Shown one piece after another: positions 53,192-64,000 of a stretch of DNA of 64,000 bases. Under the pieces are notes generated by a model. That model worked only from the letters and a program-made list of their open reading frames with translations. It had not been told where the DNA came from and made no database searches. Made by a program: the position numbers and the translations under genes. The DNA lies in the NCBI GenBank assembly GCA_020634615.1, contig JACKBI010000005.1, positions 62,001 to 126,000 on the forward strand, written 5' to 3'. Numbering within the stretch: the first letter of the stretch is position 1; every line of letters starts with the position of its first letter. This DNA comes from Anaerolineales bacterium. Its GTDB lineage: Bacteria; Chloroflexota; Anaerolineae; JAAEKA01.

Positions 53192-53953
53192 ATGATCTCA
53201 GACCTGCTGACCACCAAAGAACTGCAAGATGTCCTACACGTTGACCGGACGACCATCTACCGGATGGCCGAGAGCGGACGCATTCCCGCGGTGAAGGTCG
53301 GCAATCAATGGCGCTTTCCGCGACAGCAAATCGAGCTCTGGCTGCAACGCAGCAATGGCACACCGGTTCGTGACGTCGAAGCGGCGCAAAACGGCGCCAT
53401 GCAGATCGCAGACCTGCTGCCGCTGGAGTGTGTCCAGTTGATCCAGGACAGTTTCGCCGCTGCACTGGGTGTCATGATTCTGGTGACCGATCTGCAAGGC
53501 AATCTCATTACCAGCCCCAGCAACCCTTGTGGGCTCTACACGGCGGCCGAGACCTCCCCGGTAGCCCGCGAGCGCTGCTTGAGTCTGTGGATCGACCTGG
53601 CCAACAAGCCGTCGCTGGCGCCGCAGTTTCAAGAGAGTCATTTGGGTCTGATGTGCGCCCGCGGGTTGGTTCGGGTTGGCAGCGAGATCAAGGCGATGCT
53701 GGTGATGGGTGGAATCGCACCAGAGGGGTGGCCGCCCAGCGACGAAAAACTGGCTCGTATGTCGGAATACCTTGAACTGGACGATGACCTGCTGATGGCC
53801 CATCTGGACGAGGTACATCGTCTGGATGCCGAACAGCAGGCCAGGGTTCTCCCGTTCGTACAACGAATCGCTGATATTCTGTCGCATATCGCCGACGAGC
53901 GCAATCAACTCTTCACCCGGCTTCAGCGAATTGCTGAGATCACGAAACTGTAA
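53192..53953 (+). CDS. HTH (excisionase-type) plus PocR-domain regulator
   Basis: 253 residues. Residues 4-52 form a MerR/excisionase-like helix-turn-helix (LLTTKELQDVLHVDRTTIYR then GNQWRFPRQQIELWL). Residues about 72-185 match the PocR ligand-binding domain (LIQDSFAAALGVMILVTDLQG), with cysteines in SNPCGLY, RERCLSL and LMCARGL positioned like those of the family, which may bind a small molecule or metal. A helical C-terminus may dimerise. It is 19 nt upstream of the SQR-type gene, so it probably controls the sulfur cluster, sensing a sulfur species or redox state (inference). Confidence 0.8.
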   Translation: MISDLLTTKELQDVLHVDRTTIYRMAESGRIPAVKVGNQWRFPRQQIELWLQRSNGTPVRDVEAAQNGAMQIADLLPLECVQLIQDSFAAALGVMILVTDLQGNLITSPSNPCGLYTAAETSPVARERCLSLWIDLANKPSLAPQFQESHLGLMCARGLVRVGSEIKAMLVMGGIAPEGWPPSDEKLARMSEYLELDDDLLMAHLDEVHRLDAEQQARVLPFVQRIADILSHIADERNQLFTRLQRIAEITKL

Positions 53954-53972
53954 CCATTGCGAGGCATAACCG

Positions 53973-55205
53973 ATGAAACGCATTGTAATTTTGGGCGCCG
54001 GTACTGCCGGCACGATTACCGCCAACAAGCTGGCGCAGGAACTGGACCTCAGCGAATGGAAGATAACCATCGTTGACCAGTCAGAACTGCACTATTACCA
54101 GCCCGGCTTTCTGTTCATCCCCTTTGGTATCTATGGCCGCAACGATGTCGTGCGCGCTCGTCGAGACTATCTGCCGCGCGATGTGGAGTTGATAGTTTCC
54201 GAGATCGAGCTGATTGAAGCCGACAAGAATCAGGTCAAAATCAAGAAGGATGGACGTATTCTGTCCTATGATTTCCTGGTTATTGCCACCGGCTCGCGGG
54301 TGGTTCCAGAAGAGACGCCCGGCCTGGCTGAGCATGAATGGCGGCGTTCGATTTTCGACTTCTACACGGTTGATGGCGCACTGGCGTTGCAGAAGTATTT
54401 GCGTACCTGGCAAGGCGGCCGGGTAGTGCTCAACGTCGCCGAAATGCCGATCAAGTGCCCGGTTGCTCCGCTGGAGTTTCTCTTCCTGGCCGATTGGTTC
54501 TTCCACGAGCATGGCATTCGCGATCGCGTTGAACTGACCCTGGCGACGCCGTTGCCAGGCGCGTTCACCAAGCCGCGCGCGTCGAGACTGCTGGGTGACA
54601 TGCTGGATGAAAAGGGCATCAGCGTTGTTCCTGAGTTCAATATCATGGAGGTCGATCCCGACGGCAAGAAGATCTCCTCTTATGATGGTGTCGAGATCGA
54701 CTACGACCTGCTGATTTCGGTGCCGGTCAACATGGGCGATACGCTGATCGGTCGTTCCGGCCTGGGCGACGAACTGAATTTCGTGCCGACGGAAAAGCAC
54801 ACACTCAAGGCGCGAGATTTCGATAACATCTTTGTACTAGGCGATGCCACCAATCTGCCCAGCTCAAAGGCCGGCAGCGTGGCTCACTTCCAGGGCGACG
54901 TGTTCATCGAGAACTTCATGCGCTATGTGGATGGCCTGCCGTTGCAGGAGACGTTCGACGGCCATGCCAACTGCTATATCGAATCTGGTTTTGGCAAGGG
55001 GTTCCTGATCGACTTCAATTATGATGTGGAGCCACTGCCGGGCAAGTTCCCACTCCCTGGTGTGGGACCGTTCTCGCTGCTGCAAGAGAGCCGCATGAAT
55101 CACTGGGGCAAGATGCTGTTCCGCTGGATGTACTGGAACCTGCTGCTTAAGGGCAAGCCGCTTCCGATCACCGCACAGCTACAGATGGCCGGCAAGTGGA
55201 ACTGA
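53973..55205 (+). CDS. sulfide:quinone oxidoreductase-type FAD protein
   Basis: 410 residues. The FAD Rossmann motif GAGTAG is at 8-13, LVIATGSRV at 102-110 and FVLGDATNLPSSKAGSVAH near 285-305. Cysteines in KCPVAP (C162) and ANCY (about 333) match the redox-active pair of SQR, which oxidises sulfide to polysulfide and passes electrons to quinone; the amphipathic C-terminus (about 375-400, WGKMLFRWMYWNLLLKG) would dip into the membrane. GAGG precedes the ATG. The DUF1641 gene follows after 23 nt. Confidence 0.85.
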   Translation: MKRIVILGAGTAGTITANKLAQELDLSEWKITIVDQSELHYYQPGFLFIPFGIYGRNDVVRARRDYLPRDVELIVSEIELIEADKNQVKIKKDGRILSYDFLVIATGSRVVPEETPGLAEHEWRRSIFDFYTVDGALALQKYLRTWQGGRVVLNVAEMPIKCPVAPLEFLFLADWFFHEHGIRDRVELTLATPLPGAFTKPRASRLLGDMLDEKGISVVPEFNIMEVDPDGKKISSYDGVEIDYDLLISVPVNMGDTLIGRSGLGDELNFVPTEKHTLKARDFDNIFVLGDATNLPSSKAGSVAHFQGDVFIENFMRYVDGLPLQETFDGHANCYIESGFGKGFLIDFNYDVEPLPGKFPLPGVGPFSLLQESRMNHWGKMLFRWMYWNLLLKGKPLPITAQLQMAGKWN

Positions 55206-55228
55206 GTGCCGCCGGGAGAAATCGAGAC

Positions 55229-55945
55229 ATGGATCAAACACAGATACTGCTCGAACTGAACAACAAGCTGGATGCGTTGAGCGGGCAAGTGCAGGAGCTG
55301 ACCGAGCACATGGAAGCTCAGCGGCGGCGGCAGCAGGAATGGGACGACCTGAAAACAGACCTGACGCCGGTGGCAATGGACCTGTTTCAGGTCGCTGTAG
55401 AGCAACTCAACGAAATCGAGCCGTACGTTCAACTGGAAGACCTGCTCTATCTCGTCAAGCGGCTGGCGCGCAACACCCGCAACATCGAGCAACTGCTCGA
55501 TCAGGTTGAAAGTATTTCGGATCTGGCGCAGGATGCCGGCCCCATTGTCAACGATGCGTTTCTGGCCGCGGTTCAGCAGATGGATGCTATGGAGCGCAAA
55601 GGCTATTTTCGGCTGGCGAAAGAGGGCCAATACGTGCTTGACAACGTGGTCGCGGCTTTCGGTCCCGAGGATGTGCGCCAACTGGGCGATAACGTGGTGA
55701 CGATTCTGATGACCATCAAGCAGATGACGCAGCCGGAGATCATGGCCATGGCGCAGAATCTGGCTGGTACCATGCGCAAGACGGAAGTTCAGCAGGAAGA
55801 GGTGCCCACATCGTTCTGGAGTATCTTCAAGCAGCTTCGCGATCCGCAAACGCGCCGCGGGCTGGCTCTTACTTTGGATATGTTGAAGGCTGTCGGTTCA
55901 GACCAGCCAGCCGCCAACGGATCAACGATCATCAATAGAAACTAG
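55229..55945 (+). CDS. DUF1641 family protein
   Basis: 238 residues, soluble and mostly helical. An N-terminal coiled coil (about 5-35, LLELNNKLDALSGQVQEL) leads into the DUF1641 region (about 120-215, with QLGDNVVTILMTIKQMTQPEI). DUF1641 proteins commonly adjoin SQR or formate-dehydrogenase genes, and a partner or assembly role for the flavoprotein is inferred. I chose ATG 55229 with GGGAGA; the frame extends to a GTG inside the SQR gene. It lies within the sulfur operon. Confidence 0.82.
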   Translation: MDQTQILLELNNKLDALSGQVQELTEHMEAQRRRQQEWDDLKTDLTPVAMDLFQVAVEQLNEIEPYVQLEDLLYLVKRLARNTRNIEQLLDQVESISDLAQDAGPIVNDAFLAAVQQMDAMERKGYFRLAKEGQYVLDNVVAAFGPEDVRQLGDNVVTILMTIKQMTQPEIMAMAQNLAGTMRKTEVQQEEVPTSFWSIFKQLRDPQTRRGLALTLDMLKAVGSDQPAANGSTIINRN

Positions 55946-55999
55946 CCGTTGCTGCTTTACCAGACAACACGTTTTTCAAATCAATCAGGAGATATGACA

Positions 56000-56317
56000 A
56001 TGGCAACCCGAGAAATCGCCGGCGCAACTGTTCAGGTGGACGACGAAGGCTTCATGACCAACCCTAACGAGTGGAACCGGGAAATCGCGGTCGAGATCGC
56101 TCACGAGGAAGGCATTCCGGATTTAAACTCCGAGCACTGGAAGGTAATCGACTTCTGCCGCAATACCGGCCAGGCCACCGGCAAGTCGCCCACACTACGC
56201 CAGATCACTAATGGCGCCGGCGTCACTACCAAGGAACTGTTTTCGCTTTTTCCAAAGGGTCCGGCCAAGAAGGTCGCGAAGATCTCCGGCCTCGGCAAGC
56301 CCGAAGGCTGCGTCTAG
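56000..56317 (+). CDS. TusE/DsrC-family sulfur carrier, single C-terminal cysteine
   Basis: 105 residues. LFPKGPAKKVAKISGLGKPEGCV-type end: the penultimate Cys (Cys-A) of DsrC is present, but the second arm cysteine (Cys-B) position holds Ala, as in TusE. It would therefore carry a persulfide for transfer and not form the DsrC intramolecular trisulfide. A further Cys is in DFCRN. I chose ATG 56000, 8 nt after AGGAG; ATG 55994 is in frame but too close. It lies between DUF1641 and DsrE-like genes. Confidence 0.9.
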   Translation: MATREIAGATVQVDDEGFMTNPNEWNREIAVEIAHEEGIPDLNSEHWKVIDFCRNTGQATGKSPTLRQITNGAGVTTKELFSLFPKGPAKKVAKISGLGKPEGCV

Positions 56318-56398
56318 CACACAGCAGTTCGACCTTGCGGAAAGAGTCGAACTCCTGACCGCCGCCGTACTTCTTAGCAAACCAAGGAGACATTTTCA

Positions 56399-56899
56399 AT
56401 GTCAGACGACAGACACATCGCGTTCATCTGTTCCAAGGGCAACCTGGACATGGCCTACCCCGCCCTGGTGATGGGCTGGGCGGCCCTGGGCAATGGGCTG
56501 GACGTTACCATCTTCTTCACGTTCTGGGGCTTGGACATCATCAACAAACACCGCATCGATCATCTGGAGGTTGCGCCAGTGGCCAACACCAGCATGAAGA
56601 TGTCGATGATGGGTGTCAAGGATCCCAATCTTGGTATCCCCAACCTTCTCGGTGTCCTGCCAGGCATGACCGCATTTGCCACCAAGCTGATGCGCGACAA
56701 GATGGAAGAACTGGAAGTGCCGCCGGTCCGTGAATATCTACAGATGCTGGTCGATGCAGGCGCCAAGCTCTATGCCTGCAAGATGACCGTTGACATGAAC
56801 AACCTGAGCAAGGATGACTTCGTTGATGGCGTGATCGATGTCGTGACTGCCGCCGATTTCATCGACATGACTGATGGCGCTCAGGTCATCTTTATCTAG
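56399..56899 (+). CDS. DsrE-family (DsrE2-like) sulfurtransferase
   Basis: 166 residues, DsrE/F/H-like fold. HIAFICSKGNLDMAYPAL starts the fold, VTIFFTFWGLDIINK follows, and a Cys in LYACKMTVDM (about 127) matches the persulfide-accepting position. A hydrophobic GAQVIFI end closes it. DsrE2 proteins shuttle sulfane sulfur to TusA/TusE partners. AAGGAG precedes the ATG. With the TusE-like and SQR genes upstream it forms a sulfane-sulfur relay (inference). Confidence 0.88.
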   Translation: MSDDRHIAFICSKGNLDMAYPALVMGWAALGNGLDVTIFFTFWGLDIINKHRIDHLEVAPVANTSMKMSMMGVKDPNLGIPNLLGVLPGMTAFATKLMRDKMEELEVPPVREYLQMLVDAGAKLYACKMTVDMNNLSKDDFVDGVIDVVTAADFIDMTDGAQVIFI

Positions 56900-56994
56900 C
56901 CCCTTCACTCCTCTTCCACCCTTCTTTAGCCTCGCCGGTCTGTCAAGATATCCCCGACCAGGCCGGCGAGGCCGTAGCTATTCAGGTTCCTGCC

Positions 56995-57204
56995 ATGACA
57001 CAGACGGCTAACGATCGGCATCTCGCAATAGATGACCAGTTGTGTCAAATGTGTGCGCGCTGTCTCGTCATGCGTTCCTGCCGCGGCATGGCCGTGCTGC
57101 GTTTCGACCGCGACGAGCCGCCGGTGATCGACGTCAGCCGCTGTATGAACTGCCAGGTGTGCATGGGCATGTGCCCATTTGGGGCAGTTATCTGGCGCTG
57201 GTGA
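56995..57204 (+). CDS. 2[4Fe-4S] ferredoxin-like protein
   Basis: 69 residues. Cluster motifs: C17, C20, C23 with C29, and C50, C53, C56 with C60 followed by Pro. The first motif has a spacing of CxxCxxC-x5-C with no Pro, slightly unusual. The two halves are each close to a bacterial ferredoxin repeat. It could deliver electrons to or from the sulfur proteins upstream, 95 nt away. No strong ribosome-binding site is seen. Confidence 0.8.
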   Translation: MTQTANDRHLAIDDQLCQMCARCLVMRSCRGMAVLRFDRDEPPVIDVSRCMNCQVCMGMCPFGAVIWRW

Positions 57205-57364
57205 GCAGAACTGCACGCGGGCAATGGCTGGCTGGCTGGCCAGCTAATGGGAGTCTCCCCAATTTCCAACTCTCAACTAGAAAAGCAATCAGGTCGCTGC
57301 CTCGACGAGCAGAAGCCACCAATTCACATCGCTTGACCCCTCGGCAGCGTATCAAGGGTAGGGC

Positions 57365-58135
57365 TTACCCCAGAAACGGCACATCCCAGACGCCCAGGCC
57401 GTCGATCAACAGCCAGGCGACGCCCAACGCGGTCACGGTGATAGTGATGTTGTCCATGTCGGCGCCTGACACCGCCTCGACGACAGTCGCAGAGATGGCG
57501 ATCAATAGTACGGGGATGAACGCGCCGATCAGACTGATGTTAAGGACGCCAAGACCGATGAACAGCGCCAGGTAGGCATATGCAAGCACGAAACCGGTCA
57601 GCAGCATGGCGATGCTGCCGGCCCATGACTTGTTGGGGTTCAGCGGCAGCCGTGCGTGCCCGAAGCGTCGTCCAATCACGTCTGCTAACCCGTCACCGCC
57701 GCAGAGGATCATCAGGGCGACGATGCCCACCGGGGAATTTGTCCAGAAGAGCAGGGTGGTCAAAACGAAGACAACGCCATATTGCAGCGGGCCATAGAGC
57801 AGCTCGCGCCGGTTGCCGGAGCGGGACATGGCCTGCACGGCGTCTTCATCCTTCAGCACACCCAGCCCAATCAGTGCGAACTGAAGTGTGATGACGGCCG
57901 GCACCAGTGCAGCCAGCCAGCGGCTTTGGTTTTCTCCGCTGAAAAGCAGCCAGCAGAGCACAAAGATTGGACCGGTGCCAATGTGGATCAGTTTACGCGA
58001 CAGATGACGTGAGACGATCTTGCGCCGAGCCAGGATATCCGTGAATCGCAGCCACAACAAGGCTGCCGCGAACGTGATAAACAGCGCAACGATGTCTTGC
58101 AGCCAGGGGGAAGGAAAGAAATGGATGACCGGCAT
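57365..58135 (-). CDS. phytol/dolichol kinase-like CTP-transferase membrane protein
   Basis: 256 residues with about seven transmembrane helices. LCGGDGLADVIGRRFG and the following NPNKSWAGSIAMLLTG match the cytidylyltransferase/phytol-kinase superfamily, where the Asp-Lys region binds CTP and the lipid phosphate. RKLIHIGTG at about 47-55 is typical of the VTE5/dolichol-kinase subgroup. It probably phosphorylates an isoprenoid alcohol; the substrate is not shown. It stands alone between opposing units. Confidence 0.75.
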   Translation of the reverse strand: MPVIHFFPSPWLQDIVALFITFAAALLWLRFTDILARRKIVSRHLSRKLIHIGTGPIFVLCWLLFSGENQSRWLAALVPAVITLQFALIGLGVLKDEDAVQAMSRSGNRRELLYGPLQYGVVFVLTTLLFWTNSPVGIVALMILCGGDGLADVIGRRFGHARLPLNPNKSWAGSIAMLLTGFVLAYAYLALFIGLGVLNISLIGAFIPVLLIAISATVVEAVSGADMDNITITVTALGVAWLLIDGLGVWDVPFLG

Positions 58136-58250
58136 GGATGGTAAACAGTTCCTTGGGGGCGGTGTGGAAGATCGGGGAGTCGCCGGTTGATGGTAGTCGT
58201 CAACGCAACTTCGTTCTCCACCGGTTTCTGAAAACTGGAGAGCTACGAAG

Positions 58251-58280
58251 AACAGCCGAGGCTTACAAGCCTCGGCTGTT
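58251..58280. terminator. terminator downstream of ftsH
   Basis: AACAGCCGAGGC / GCCTCGGCTGTT perfect 12-bp stem with a 6-nt loop, 58 nt past the ftsH stop. Confidence 0.7.
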
Positions 58281-58337
58281 CGATGATCAGCTAACAGGCT
58301 GTGGCCTCAAACGGTACCAGGTTGCACCGCTGAGGAC

Positions 58338-60293
<1,956 letters not shown>

Positions 60294-60640
60294 TATGTTC
60301 CTCCGGTAAGGGTGCTTCCAGGAAAGTGACCCGGAGTTGCCAGACGCTTGGCTGTTAGCACAAGCGACAAGCACCGCGCACCCGTTGTTTGGTCAACCCG
60401 AGCGCATTGTTCGAGGCGCAGGGTGCCTGAGAAGTTACGAATTTCAGTATTCAATATGCCACGATTATACCAGATAAGATTCAAACATGCCAGCGTGTTG
60501 CATTACGATTCCTTGTCACCAGTCCCACGACTTGCCTGCGGACGGATACAAATGGACAGTCCCATACACAGCAGGCGCTGGAAACACGACGACCGGCAAG
60601 CGCATTGCCGGTCGTCGGTTCGAGTCGGGTCGCGGTGCAG
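60294..60640. other. ftsH leader and clpC 3' region
   Basis: 347 bp. The part next to ftsH holds its ribosome-binding site and, near 60460-60480, a TATAAT-like sequence in the minus-strand orientation. The rest holds the clpC terminator at 60587-60617. No gene is supported. Confidence 0.4.
60587..60617 (-). terminator. terminator of clpC
   Basis: CGACGACCGGCAA / TTGCCGGTCGTCG perfect 13-bp stem with a 5-nt loop, 24 nt past the clpC stop. Confidence 0.75.
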
Positions 60641-63154
<2,514 letters not shown>

Positions 63155-63274
63155 GTCACGACTCCTTAAATAGCGATACTGGCTTTACGCGGATGGCTTT
63201 GCAGGCTCATCGGCAACGATTGCACGATCCACCAAAAGACATTTGTTCATCATGCGAAGCGGCGAATTGCAAGA

Positions 63275-63305
63275 GGTTGACCGTCCAACCGGCGACTCGA
63301 TTATA
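63275..63305 (-). promoter_or_regulatory. clpC promoter -10 and adjacent dyad
   Basis: TATAAT in minus orientation (63300-63305), with GGTTG-N6-CAACC (63275-63290) just downstream, a possible operator. No consensus -35 is seen, and neither CIRCE nor a CtsR heptad repeat. Confidence 0.35.
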
Positions 63306-63355
63306 ACACAGGTTAGGTGCGTGTGGGTAGTAGGTCGCGTTCCGTTGAGCAAAGA

Positions 63356-63388
63356 AAGGAGGCTGATGCCTTGTGCGTCAGCCTCCTT
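63356..63388 (-). terminator. terminator of the S1-like gene
   Basis: A 14-bp stem with one wobble (63356-63369 with 63375-63388), 5-nt loop, then CTTTCTTTG on the minus strand. Confidence 0.75.
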
Positions 63389-63441
63389 GGTAGTCAATAT
63401 TCAACTGCCGGTCAATATATCATGAACGGGCACGAGCGACT

Positions 63442-64000
63442 TTAGTCGTTGAAATCGTCGGCATCAGCCCATGTTTCGTCGCTGTCGTCCTCGATGTCCT
63501 CGGCTCGCCAGTCGACCTCGGCGTAAGCTTCGTCCTCAACCCGCTTCAGGCTGAGTCCCATGCGCTTGCGGGCCGGATCGATGCGTACGATGCGCAGCTT
63601 CAACTCTTCGCCTTCCTTCACCACCTCGCGCGGATGCGTGACGCGGTGATTGGCCAACTCAGAGATATGGATCAGGCCTTCGAGGGAGCCATCTACCCTG
63701 GCGAAAGCACCGAAGTTAGCCAGCTTGGTGATCACGCCATCGACGATCTGGCCCACAGCGTATTTCTCGTGCACAACGCTCCAGGGCTCAGGGTTGAGGC
63801 GGCGCAGGCTTAAGCCGATGCGCTTGCGGTCGCGATCCACGTTCAGCACGTAGACCTCCACCACCTGTCCGGGCGACACAACCTCACTGGGATGGTTGAC
63901 CCGTGACCAGGAAAGCTCGGAAAGGTGGATCAGGCCATCTGCACCACCAAGATCGACGAAAGCGCCGAACTTGGCAAGGCTGCTGATGCGGCCCTTGCGT
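63442..64000 (-). CDS. S1 RNA-binding-domain protein (ribosomal protein S1-like), 5' partial
   Basis: The frame is open to the window's end, so the N-terminus is missing; about 186 residues are visible. Two S1 (OB-fold) domains appear: one with KFGAFVDLGGADGLIHLSEL, ending GLSLRRL, and one with KLANFGAFARVDGSLEG, ending GLSLKR. An acidic tail (DDSDETWADADDFND) closes the protein. Repeated S1 domains bind mRNA; S1 helps translation initiation, though in Chloroflexota the protein may be a shorter S1 relative. Confidence 0.85.
   Translation of the reverse strand, partial: RKGRISSLAKFGAFVDLGGADGLIHLSELSWSRVNHPSEVVSPGQVVEVYVLNVDRDRKRIGLSLRRLNPEPWSVVHEKYAVGQIVDGVITKLANFGAFARVDGSLEGLIHISELANHRVTHPREVVKEGEELKLRIVRIDPARKRMGLSLKRVEDEAYAEVDWRAEDIEDDSDETWADADDFND

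Noticed and set aside
56929..56972. Hairpin GCCTCGCCGG / CCGGCGAGGC between the DsrE-like and ferredoxin genes as a terminator
   Set aside because: The loop is 24 nt and no T-tract follows, so it is too weak to call.
63155..63310. CIRCE or CtsR operator upstream of clpC
   Set aside because: No TTAGCACTC-N9-GAGTGCTAA and no GGTCAAA heptad repeat; only a weak GGTTG-N6-CAACC dyad is present.

Overview
The window (high GC) looks like a chromosomal segment of a Chloroflexota bacterium, most likely of the Anaerolineae/Caldilineae group. This is inferred from protein style (Pro/Thr linkers of the PTATPT type joining secreted domains, META and SH3b domains, zf-HC2 anti-sigma proteins) and from the gene set: RicT, RNase Y, SpoVS, ClpC with a UVR motif, FtsH, a TrpB2-type synthase and a methylmalonyl-CoA epimerase. 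No 16S rRNA or other placement marker is present, so the taxonomy is inference.

Layout. 1-11.6 kb: the end of a META/SH3 surface protein, an MBL-fold hydrolase, an AIR-synthase-like protein, a GT5-like glycosyltransferase, a secreted subtilase, and a small operon of methylmalonyl-CoA epimerase, a membrane-anchored TPR protein and TsaD. The gap at 3.9-4.4 kb holds a palindromic repeat split by a 159-bp MITE-like element with target duplication. 11.6-13.9 kb: an ECF-like sigma factor, its probable zinc-finger anti-sigma factor and a small conserved-looking protein. 14.1-32.3 kb: one giant minus-strand gene (about 6,000 residues if reconstructed) for a mosaic exported protein. It has N-terminal membrane segments, calcium-loop repeats, a LamG-like domain, four YWTD-like propellers, a CSLREA/beta-helix region, SdrD-B-like domains and a dockerin-like C-terminus. 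Its last 5 kb carries about ten single-base frame changes.

32.6-40 kb: an ABC-F ATPase preceded by promoter, seven-codon leader peptide and attenuator-type terminator; a second anchored subtilase; a small secreted protein behind a structured leader; a pair of 102-bp repeats; and a cluster of DUF2905, YgjP-like peptidase, methyltransferase and MgtC. 40.2-52.8 kb: housekeeping core with dnaG-rpoD (consensus promoter), tRNA-Asn, trpB2, trxA, holB-ricT, spoVS, rny, recX and recA. 53-57.2 kb: a plus-strand sulfur-handling cluster (PocR-domain regulator, SQR-type flavoprotein, DUF1641, TusE-like, DsrE-like, ferredoxin) behind a palindrome-dense promoter. 57.3-64 kb: a phytol/dolichol-kinase-like membrane protein, ftsH, clpC and the end of a ribosomal-protein-S1-like gene.

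The most unusual items are the ABC-F leader (candidate ribosome-mediated attenuation), the sulfur cluster with its regulator, the giant mosaic protein and its clustered frameshifts, and the short inverted-repeat elements: a nested MITE and two 86-bp elements of identical length 37 kb apart.
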